From contig JANTQA010000047.1 of assembly GCA_027625915.1 (NCBI GenBank), positions 19,840,001-19,904,000 of the forward strand: DNA of 64,000 nucleotides, written 5' to 3'. Below, one piece after another: positions 56,181 to 64,000 of this stretch. Positions within the stretch are counted from its first letter, which is position 1. The number at the start of each line of letters is the position of its first letter. The notes beneath the pieces are model-generated. The model made no database searches. It was given only the letters and a program-made list of their open reading frames with translations, and was not told the origin of the DNA. This DNA is from Anaeramoeba flamelloides. Taxonomy: Eukaryota > Metamonada > Anaeramoebidae. Position numbers and translations under genes: made by a program.

Positions 56181-57370
56181 GAAAAATTTTTTTTATAATT
56201 TAAAAAAATCTAAAGAAACATATAAGAACTGCAAATAATTATTCAATAACAATTCTCTGAATAATAGTTTAAAAATTAGATTATTTAAATCTTTTATATT
56301 AATTCAACTAACATATGGATTAGAAATTTTTAATTATCAAATAAAAAGGATAAATTATTTAAATTCTTGGATTAATTCAGGTATTACTGAAATATGCAAA
56401 ATAAACAGAAATACACCAATTCTTATTTACAAAACGAATTTAAAATTGAAAATATGACAATTTCGGTAAATAAAAAGAAATTTGTATTCAAAAATAAATT
56501 AGGAAATTTATCTCTTCCTTATTTAGAAAAATTAATAAAAGTTAATCAAAGAATAAATAATAAAATCAACGGGTGTTCAAATGATTTAAAAGAATTAAAA
56601 AATGAATTATATAAGTACACATTCAATGAGTTGCTGAATTCCAAAAGTTGGAAGTGTCGTTAGGTTTTTTATAATTTGAGAAATAAAAAGAAAATTTATG
56701 AAATTTTCGGTTTATTTCTCAAATTAGAAAAAACTGTCGTTAGGTTTTCTTGAGTTTTCTGTTTATTTGTGAAGTGTTCTAGGTTTTTTTTACTTTTTGA
56801 AATAAACAGAAAATTTTAATAAATTTTTGGCTTGTTTCAAAAAATAAAAAAACCTAACGAAAATTGATAGATTTTACAAATAAAACAGAAAAACTTAAGA
56901 AAACCTAGGCACTTGACGGCACTTGACGACACTCCACAAAATTATTTTACAATAATTAAAAATCAAAATTATTTAGTTAAAACTCAAAAATATTTGAGTT
57001 ATCTGTCAAGTTCAACAATTCTAAAATTCAGATCTTTTACTAACTGCTTAAATAGATATTACTATGTAATCAATAAAAATTCAAATAAATTGTTTCCTTT
57101 ATGTTCAAAATATGAACAAAAGGAAATTATAGAAAATATTGATCATTTTTTATGGGTCTGCCTTTCCTATGAAAATGATAGATTAATATTTCATAACAAA
57201 TTAAAAAAAATAAATCTTGATGAACTAATTTCAAATCAAAACAGTTTGAAACTACTTTCATTAATTAATAATCGTGAAATCTATGATTTTACGCTTAAAT
57301 TCCTGAAAGGGAATTTAAGTCTAAGGAGAACTAGAGTGTAATCTACACTTCTTCAATAATAAAAAAAAAA
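56180..57370 (+). mobile_element. LINE 3' region (copy 2), interrupted by a palindromic element
   Basis: The plus strand reads L-T-Y-G-L-E-I-F-N and L-N-S-W-I-N-S-G-I (about 56305-56385), typical of the region after the LINE RT. After a frame change it reads N-E-F-K-I-E-N-M-T-I-S... up to K-S-W-K at 56655, where a 281-bp insertion sits. It resumes at about 56937 and reads F-P-L-C...H-F-L-W-V-C (57094-57155), a zinc-knuckle-like C-terminus, and stops after R-T-R-V at 57339-57341. A short 3' UTR with the hairpin GTGTA-ATC-TACAC and a poly-A (57360-57370) closes it. The same 3' end occurs inverted at 1-330, which defines the family's true 3' terminus. Confidence 0.82.
56653..56933. mobile_element. 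Palindrome-chain element, copy 3, inserted in the LINE
   Basis: Bounded by AGTGTCGT and ACGACACT. Inside is a hairpin TAGGTTTTTTATAATTTGAG / CTCAAATTAGAAAAAACT, the spacer GTCGT, and an outer arm TAGGTTTTCTTGAGTTTTCT. Nested in the outer arm is an inner hairpin TAGGTTTTTTTTACTTTTTG / CAAAAAATAAAAAAACCTA. The outer arm's inverse AGAAAAACTTAAGAAAACCTA and the tail GGCACTTGACGGCACTTGAC follow. The interrupted LINE frame on both sides shows it to be a mobile insertion of 281 bp. Confidence 0.82.
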
Positions 57371-57546
57371 ATAGGAAAAATTTTTTATTTCTATAAAAAA
57401 AATAATTAAATTTTATGAATATTCATTTATCGAGATTTCATTACTATACAAAGAAGTTTTTCACTTTGATTTCAAATCTAAGTAATTGCCAAAAAAAATT
57501 CGAAATCTCTATTAAATTTACCTAAAAAATTTAATATAGACTAGTA

Positions 57547-58123
57547 CATTAAGGTTCACAATCCTGAAATTTGAAAAACAAATTATTTTGTATTGGGTGT
57601 AGTGACAGGTTAATTTGATTCTTTGTTGATCGATCTTCGTCTTGGTATAGGTTTTAATAGTTGTTCAAAAAGTCAATTTTTGTAACCTTATTTTTTTTTT
57701 TTCACAAATCCAAATTTATGAGTGTAAGACTAATATACCAGAAGGTAAGTTATCAAAAAAATGTGATTTGTGGGGTATAAATTGAACTTTTTAATTGAGT
57801 TTACTATTCCATTAAGCTTGATAAAATTTATTTTTTTTTTTTATTTTTTGTTAATTAATTGATCATAATGATAATTAATATTTCAATTTGCAACGTAAAA
57901 ATCAAAATTCATTTTTTTGATAACTTACCTTCTGGTATATTAGTCTTACACTCATAAATTTGGATTTGTGAAAAAAAAAAAATAGGTTACAAAAATTTAC
58001 TTTTTGAACAACTATTAAAACCTATATCAAGTCTAAGATCGATCAACAAAGAATCAAAATAAGAAATCTCCACATCCAATATCAAATATTTTTTTTCAAA
58101 TTCATGGATTGTAAACCTTAATA
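57547..58123. mobile_element. Foldback element A, copy 1 (~577 bp, ~240-bp arms)
   Basis: TACATTAAGGTTCACAATCC opens the left arm, and GGATTGTAAACCTTAATATA closes the right one. Between them the arms are inverse over more than 200 bp (GATTCTTTGTTGATCGATCT, TATAGGTTTTAATAGTTGTT, ATACCAGAAGGTAAGTTATC and their inverses), leaving a loop of about 80-100 bases. TA borders on both sides. No protein coding. The right-hand TA (58124-58125) is also the left TA of the next element. Confidence 0.85.
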
Positions 58124-58125
58124 TA

Positions 58126-58644
58126 CAGTCGTTCCAAACCTACCGTGAAATTTAACAGACATAGAAATTGACTTTTTGTCTTAGTTAAATACAAAAAAAA
58201 AATCTTCAGTTAAACGCTATCATATACTTTTTATGGTTTGACCTAGGTTTTTTGAAAAAATTGCTGTATTTGAAAGACTGAGAAAAAAATCTTGTTTTTT
58301 AAGAAACAAATTCAAAAATTCAAAACAAAATTTCCAAAGATCGAAGATCGAATTTGATTGTCACTTTGAAATGGACTTGCCTTTTGATTTTAAGGTCTTT
58401 AGAAATTAAGGATCTACCAAAAACCTGAAAATTGTTTTAAAAGTTATTGATCATTCATAAGGTTTCGATTAAAAAATTCAAATTTTAATATTTTCTATAT
58501 TCGAAATTTTTGTTCTATTATAAAATTTCACGGTTTATAATAGGCTATCAAATAACCATCAAATCATGGCATAAAAAGAAAAGTATGATTCAGAAAAAGA
58601 ATTTTCTGTTTATCACATATTTCACGGTAGGGTTGGAATGGCTG
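58126..58644. mobile_element. TIR element, family E (519 bp)
   Basis: CAGTCGTTCCAAACCTACCG then TGAAATTT on the left; ATTTCACGGTAGGGTTGGAATGGCTG-type right end (58619-58644). The TIR is about 28 bp, flanked by TA on both sides (58124-58125, 58645-58646). The ends are shared with the 42867-43267 element. Interior non-coding. CAG/CTG ends with TA duplication point to a Tc1/mariner-superfamily non-autonomous element. Confidence 0.85.
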
Positions 58645-58646
58645 TA

Positions 58647-60098
58647 ACCCTTTCAGATTTGGTAAGCTTGTGTTTCATTTTTTAATATATGTCACTGTTT
58701 TTATTGAGCTTTATAATTTCTGTGTGTTATATGCCTTATAAATTTGAAATAAAATTTTACTTTATTTTTTTTATTTTTCTTTTATAAAAAGCGAGTTTTC
58801 AAAGAATTAGGTTGTAATTAGTGATAACTCTATCTGTGAAAAAGGAAAATGAGAATGAAAATGAATTGGGAATGAAATTTACATGAAATGAAAATGAAAT
58901 GAAAATGAAAGGAAAATTTTTGGTAATTAAGAAGGTATAAAACATTTTTTACAATTTGTATATGTTAAGTAATTCTTAGAAAATTAACTCTTTCTTCTCA
59001 AACTTGAAGATAACTTCTCCAAAAAAAAATAATAATAATTTAACTTTAGTGCATAATTGTGGTGAAAAATTTTTTTTGAATATGATAAAATATAGTTTAC
59101 CATTTATTATGGGTTCCTAATACCAAGTAAAAACAAAATAATATGTCTATTCAAATCAATTTTGAAAATTCAATAAAAGAAATCAAAATTTTTTTAGTAA
59201 AAAGTTCCAAGAATGACACCCAATTTCCAATTCGAATCACTATGAATTAATAATTTTGATGGTAATCTGTTAGTTTTGAAGTGTTGCTTTCTTTACTTTT
59301 TAAGATATTGAAGAATATTATTTTTTTCATTTTTTTAAAATTTTCAAAAGAGTTAAAGATATCTCTAGATTTAATATAAAATATTTACTTTTCCGAATTT
59401 ATATGGTTGTATAAAAGAAAATATAAATTTGATTAGATTGAATTATATCGTTTTGATCTCAGAGAAAATAATTGGTTTCAAATTGAAGAAATTTTAGCAT
59501 TTGGAAATATAAAAGAAGAAAAAATTCGATTTTTTTTCTCGCTTATTTTTATTTTTTGTAAATTTAATCCCTTTTAAACTGGTTTTTTATTTATTGAACT
59601 TTTTTAAACATTGATATAATTTGTATTGTTTTTTTTCAAATTTCATTGTTTTTCATCTATATACATGGAATTGAGAATCCTTTCAAATATTTTTAACATT
59701 ATTAATTTTTTGACTCGGGGCCCTTTGTATTATTTTTTGTTGTTAATTGAGTTTTTTTGTAATTAGAAATCCCTAAAAAACTTTTTTTTTTTTTTTTTGA
59801 AATACAATAAATTGGGATTTTTTATTGTTTTTTTTTTTTTTGTATTATTTGTCTTTGAGATACTATGAATTTTTTTTAATTCCAAATTAGATTTTTTTCG
59901 ATTCAGATCTTGGGAACTTTTTAAATTAATTAAATTTCTCTCATTTAAAACTTTGTAATTTTGAAAAAAATATTCGTAAATTATTTTGAAAAGTTATCAA
60001 AAACTGTGTTGAATGGTTTGTGTTTTAACAATTAAATTGAAGAGTTTATTATCTATTTATTAATCATAAAGTAAAAAAAAAAGAATAGAATAAAAAAT
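58647..60098. other. Intergenic AT-rich region
   Basis: No gene or clear repeat ends. A GAAAATGA-type purine tract lies at 58848-58917. Homopolymers near 59780-59840. Contains the downstream flank of the tRNA (see next entry). Confidence 0.4.
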
Positions 60099-60171
60099 TA
60101 GTTCCACAGAGGCTCGAACTCTGGACATCTGCGTTATTAGCACAGCGCTCTGCCGACTGAGCTATGGAACT
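60099..60171 (-). tRNA. tRNA-Ile, anticodon AAU (read as IAU)
   Basis: The minus strand folds into a complete cloverleaf. The acceptor stem pairs AGTTCCA with TGGAACT, with discriminator A. The D arm is GCTCAGTCGGCAGAGC, which is also the A box. The anticodon stem pairs CTGTG with CGCAG (one G-T pair) around the loop CTAATAA, giving anticodon AAT. The T arm contains GTTCGAGCC (B box). No intron, 72 nt plus discriminator. TTTTTT runs just downstream (60098-60070) serve as the Pol III terminator. Much GC-richer than its surroundings, as expected. Confidence 0.95.
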
Positions 60172-60268
60172 GAAGATATCCTTATCAAAAACATCAATTT
60201 TTGAAGTTAAATTACGAGATATCACAACACTTAGTCATTTTCAATCGGTAAACTAATTTAAGGGAGTA

Positions 60269-60504
60269 CAGCCGTTTCAACTCAGATGTAAATCGGCAAC
60301 TTCTCATTCAACTTTTGGAAACCGTTGAAAACCATTTCAAATAATTTCAAATAATTTCAATTAATTTTAAAGTTATTTTTAATAATTTTAAAAATATTTT
60401 ATTTGCAAATGATTGAAATTATTTGAAATTATTTGAAATGGTTTTCAACGGTTTCCAAAAGTTGAATGAGAAGTTGCCGATTCAAACCTGAGTTGAAACG
60501 GCTG
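60269..60504. mobile_element. TIR element, family D (236 bp) near the tRNA gene
   Basis: CAGCCGTTTCAACTCAG on the left, CTGAGTTGAAACGGCTG on the right, TA on both sides (60267-60268, 60505-60506). Almost the whole element is self-inverse (CGGCAACTTCTCATTCAACT, CCGTTGAAAACCATTTCAAA and their inverses), so it folds into one hairpin with a loop near 60375-60405. It lies 98 bp upstream of the tRNA-Ile 5' end. Confidence 0.88.
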
Positions 60505-62129
60505 TAAGTACCTTTTTCATTGATTGAGAATCAAACTTTATATAAAACTAAATCCTTCAAACCATTTCATTAACCAAATATATCTAAATTTCAAAAAATA
60601 CTGAATTGAAATATATCCCTGATTAATTTGTTTACATACCAACTAAAAAATTAAATTCATAATTATGAAAAAATTGATCAAGAAAAAATAAATAAAAAAT
60701 ATTTATTACTTAATCTCATATGAAACACTTAATACAATTACTTCTTCTATATTTAGTTTTGTATTTAATTCTTCTTGGAAATACTTTTGTAAAATTTTTG
60801 AGAAAACAAGTTGCTTTTTATTTTTTAAGAATTCCCGAAATGAAATTTAAAAATCCTATTTTGTTCTTTATTGATTTGATTTGGAAACAATCACCTTGTT
60901 ATGTTGCGAGTTTGGCCTGGAAGAACGAGAAATATGATATTGTTCGAAGTGATATAAGATTATGTTGAGGAATTCGAAGAACGACGATTAATATAATCTT
61001 AGCACTAGAACAATATCATATTTTGAGTCTGGAAGGAGAACCAAAACGAGTAAACATAAAAGGTGATTGTTGAACAAATGAAGCAATATGAGTTGCTATT
61101 TATTTTTTAACTCGGGATCTAACTCTACACAATAAAAAACAAAGAAACTAACATTTTTAGCCAATTTGTTATTTTGCAATCGTACTTTGAAGAACTTACT
61201 CTTCAAAGGATCTTTTTCTCCCAATAAAGTTACTGTAAACACTGAAGTTAAATTGTACATTTTCATCCATTGGTGATAAAACTTGGTTTAAATTCATACA
61301 GAAACAAAACAGATCGTTCAACTTTTCAATGGTTTTCTATCTCCGCTTTTATTGTCCGCTTATTAAGAAACTTCCGAAAGCGATCAAACATGAAACTCCT
61401 CATATATTGTGTGTTCTTAACAGTTACTAATTTTCAACTATTCCTCTCCAAAAATTTCTTGACTTTACATAGTAAAAAAAAAATATTTTTTTTTCTTCTA
61501 ATTTCAAAAATTGGTAAATGTTTTTTTCACCTTTTGAAAATCTTGATTAATGGTCTCTTCTCTCCTTTTTTCTTCGAAAAAAGAGATCAAACGTTTTTAC
61601 TTTTTTTTGAAATGAGATTGATTTCTTTTAGAGAAAAAACAAAAACGTTGTCTGATTTTAGACATTGTTTTTAAACAAAGAAAGGGAATTCGTTCTATTT
61701 CCAAACAGTACGGGAAAGTTGATGGACTTTTTTCAATGTCGTCTATTGATCAAATAATTGAGTGACTTGAACCAATTTAATTTTCCAATGTCGTAAATCC
61801 TTGAGTGCGGCAAAACCTTATATATTTATGAGATTAAAAATTGGCAAAATAAATTGGTTAAACTTTTCTAAAATAACTTTAAATAACATTTTTAAAGTGG
61901 AATTTAATAGTAAAATACTTCTTATTTTACCCAAATAGAATTCAAAAAAAGAAGATCAGAAAATTACCAAACTTTGCCTAATTACTAAAGGATTTCCGAA
62001 AATCTTTCCACAGTGACTTCAATACTATCCTAAACTTTTTTGTGATACAATCACTTTCTTATCAGTAGTTGTTTGAAATTATATAGTTAAATTTTTCCAA
62101 ATAAAATGTTTGAGATAAAATATATATAT
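60505..62129. other. Region without a supportable gene
   Basis: Open frames at 60720-60968 (82 codons, Leu/Ile-rich start) and 61270-61674 (134 codons, Phe/Leu/Lys-rich) have no recognisable domain. The first overlaps a block (60755-60870) repeated at 17200-17285, which argues for repeat, not gene. A TATA microsatellite lies at 62121-62139. Confidence 0.4.
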
Positions 62130-62990
62130 ATATATATAGCTATTTTATTCATCTAATACTTGATTGAGTTCAGAAAATAATATATTTATTTAAATAATCT
62201 TCAGAAATAAAGATTTGATGGATAAATCCATTTGATTTGATAATTATTTATTTTCCTTTAAAATGAGAACTCAAAAAATAATTCAGAATCAGATAGAAAT
62301 TTTTTTTAAATTTTACTAATTATTTTGGGTTGAATCTTTTGCAACTGTTTTTTGATTCCCAGAATTCAACTCCTTTATTTTAATTTTTGATATAGCATTC
62401 TTTATTTTGGTATTGTTTGATAAAAGTATTTTGAAATAAGAATTTTGAAATCAAATTTGTAAAAAAATATATTAAAATAATAATAAATAGTAATGGGACC
62501 AGAGTATCAAAGAAATAAATTGTTTGTATTCATAAAAACTAAGAAGATAATAAATAAATTCTATGAAAATCGGCCTTAATTGAATTTTATTTTTTTCTTT
62601 CATTTTTGATTTCAACAAATTTATTTGGAAAGGTGATCTTTCTTGTTTGATCTTTCAAAAGTTAATATTTGTTTCAAATACATATCTTTCAATGTATTTT
62701 TTTTTGTCTTTTCTGTTTGATTAAATCACTCATTCAGATAAACACATTTCTAGATCCAAAACCGAATTTAACAAAAATAAAAATTAAATCAAAAAAAATG
62801 TGCAAAAAAATCGAAAAATTCAAGACTCAACTCTGAATTACTTTGATTCGTTTCACAGATATAACAGAATGGGATTTTGGTTTCAAAGTTTCAATATCTG
62901 GTGGCACTCAAAAAATAATTTTTTCAGTAAGGTTCACACAATTAAAAATGTTTCAAAATGGTAAAATGTACTTACTTCCTTAAGAATCTG
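62130..62990 (+). repeat. Dispersed repeat G, copy 3
   Basis: Co-linear with copies at 6420-7320 and 17160-18145: CTTGATTGAGTTCAGAAAAT, TTGAATCTTTTGCAACTG, AATAATAAATAGTAATGGG, AAGGTGATCTTTCTTGTTTG and a GTACTTACTTCC-like end. All three copies lie in the same orientation. Confidence 0.6.
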
Positions 62991-64000
62991 ATATGATCTG
63001 AAGCTAAAGCTGCATTAAATGAGAGTATCTTTAATTCAATCAACTTTTCTATATTTTGGTCACACCCGTAAGAAATAAAAATTCTCAAATTATAATCATC
63101 CCAAAATACTATACTCACATATTAAATACAACAACTTCAATCTTGAAATAAGCAAGAAAACAAATAAACCATTTCACATATAAAACAATTTGAGAATGAT
63201 GGTTTATACCATTAAAAAACTGTATTATATCTATCATCGAGCTTTTTTCAAAAAATTCAACCCGAAAAAAAAATAATAATAATTGTTGCTTTTGAGCAAG
63301 TGTAAATAATACCCCAGATTCTCTTTTTCAAGAAAATTACCTCAAAAGTAATTTAATTTTAAAATATATATTTCACAATTGTTTAAGGGAATAACCTGCC
63401 CAATTTTTAATTTTTAATTTGGTTATGTGGATAATATAATATTTTTTTTACTTTAATGTTTTAATTTTTTTTCTTCTTCTCTTGTTTATTTAGTAAATTT
63501 TCTTTGATTACTCCTTTCTCACAATAAATAAATAAAACCTGGCTAATTTTATTTATATTTAATAAGCACAAACAAAAAATTAAAATAAAAAAAAAATAAA
63601 TTTAAAAAGAAATTATCCGAAATCCATTGTTCAAAAACAAGTGTAAATAGGGATTCTTGTAAAAAATAGAGTTTTTACAATTTTAGAGATAAATAAAGAG
63701 TTCTGTATAATTGTCCACAATTTGGTAATATTAAACGAAATCCCCCATTTAGATTATTGAGATCAAACGGATTTTTAATCTAAAATTGTTTGGTAAATAG
63801 CTATATTCTAGTTTAAAACTTTTTTTTTTAGATTAGAAAGATTGGTAAATAACCAAACGATTTTTTGATTAAAATTAATATTAGTCTATTAATAAAAACC
63901 AGATATTATATTTACTATAATTAAATTGTGAGCTGTTTGTTTGGATATCTTTATTTATCTCTAAAATTGTAAAAAAACATATTTTTTATTGATGAAAGAA
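62991..64000. other. AT-rich end region with a partial repeat H and a small inverted repeat
   Basis: 63415-63545 matches 5010-5130 (AATTTTCTTTGATTACTCCT, CTCACAATAAATAA). ACAATTTTAGAGATAAATAAAGA (63677-63699) recurs inverted near 63950-63973, giving arms of ~22 bp about 275 bp apart. No gene seen. Confidence 0.4.

Noticed and set aside
58848-58917. Possible inverted family B MITE (GAAAATGA tract)
   Set aside because: Only the purine-rich core word is shared; neither CTGGTATTTG terminus is present.
61270-61674. 134-codon plus-strand frame
   Set aside because: Composition follows local T-rich DNA and no domain is recognisable; left as unsupported.
1-64000. CRISPR arrays, bacterial operons or prophage
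   Set aside because: No spaced direct repeats of that kind. Spliceosomal introns and Pol III tRNA signals show a eukaryotic nuclear sequence. The tandem repeats seen are coding LRR or simple-sequence tracts.

Overview
The window is nuclear DNA of a very AT-rich eukaryotic microbe. Three genes can be rebuilt across GT...AG introns with reading frame and phase preserved, and the standard code reads all of them. Homopolymer and simple-sequence tracts are everywhere. The proteins carry long Lys/Glu/Asn/Gln low-complexity stretches, a giant coiled coil, and an RNase-inhibitor-type LRR + ankyrin + BTB architecture. This combination fits a free-living protist such as an anaeramoebid, or an amoeba with a Dictyostelium-like composition. 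The taxon is inference, not proof.

Layout, left to right. 1-330: 3' end of a LINE (minus strand). 481-835: GC-richer insert of unknown origin. 1350-4104: 5'-decayed PP2A-like phosphatase. 4105-7680: gene-poor, with dispersed repeats. 7683-14339: ~2,200-residue coiled-coil protein (minus). 14340-18580: TIR element and dispersed repeats. 18580-20079: acidic Ser/Glu/Lys-rich protein (minus). 20080-27448: repeats, short TIR elements and a doubtful Lys/Glu-rich reading frame. 27449-30309: two-exon eEF2 (plus). 30310-34054: featureless AT-rich spacer. 34055-37719: three-exon SERCA-like P-type ATPase (minus) that has lost its catalytic motifs. 38766-42390: two-exon PROPPIN/WIPI (minus) with a 2.6-kb intron containing palindrome-chain repeats and a MITE. 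42391-45595: nested foldback, MITE and LINE remains. 45596-49693: helical-repeat protein with a polyQ tract (minus). 51988-55156: LRR-ankyrin-BTB gene with broken frame (minus). 55157-64000: LINE 3' end carrying a palindromic insertion, two abutting TIR elements, a tRNA-Ile(AAU), another TIR element, and dispersed repeats.

The genes do not form a pathway. Recognisable cellular roles are translation (eEF2, tRNA-Ile), autophagy or phosphoinositide binding (PROPPIN), membrane transport or a pseudoenzyme role derived from it (ATPase-like), and Ser/Thr dephosphorylation (degenerate). The most striking content is (i) a full-length P2-ATPase-like protein in which the TGES, DKTGT, KGAPE, TGD and GDGxND motifs are all replaced, and (ii) a dense population of non-autonomous TIR or foldback elements. 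The latter include an apparently undescribed family built from chains of perfect or near-perfect hairpins joined by short GC-richer CACTCTACGG / CACTTGACGG spacers. Element ends, TA duplications and nesting can be read directly.
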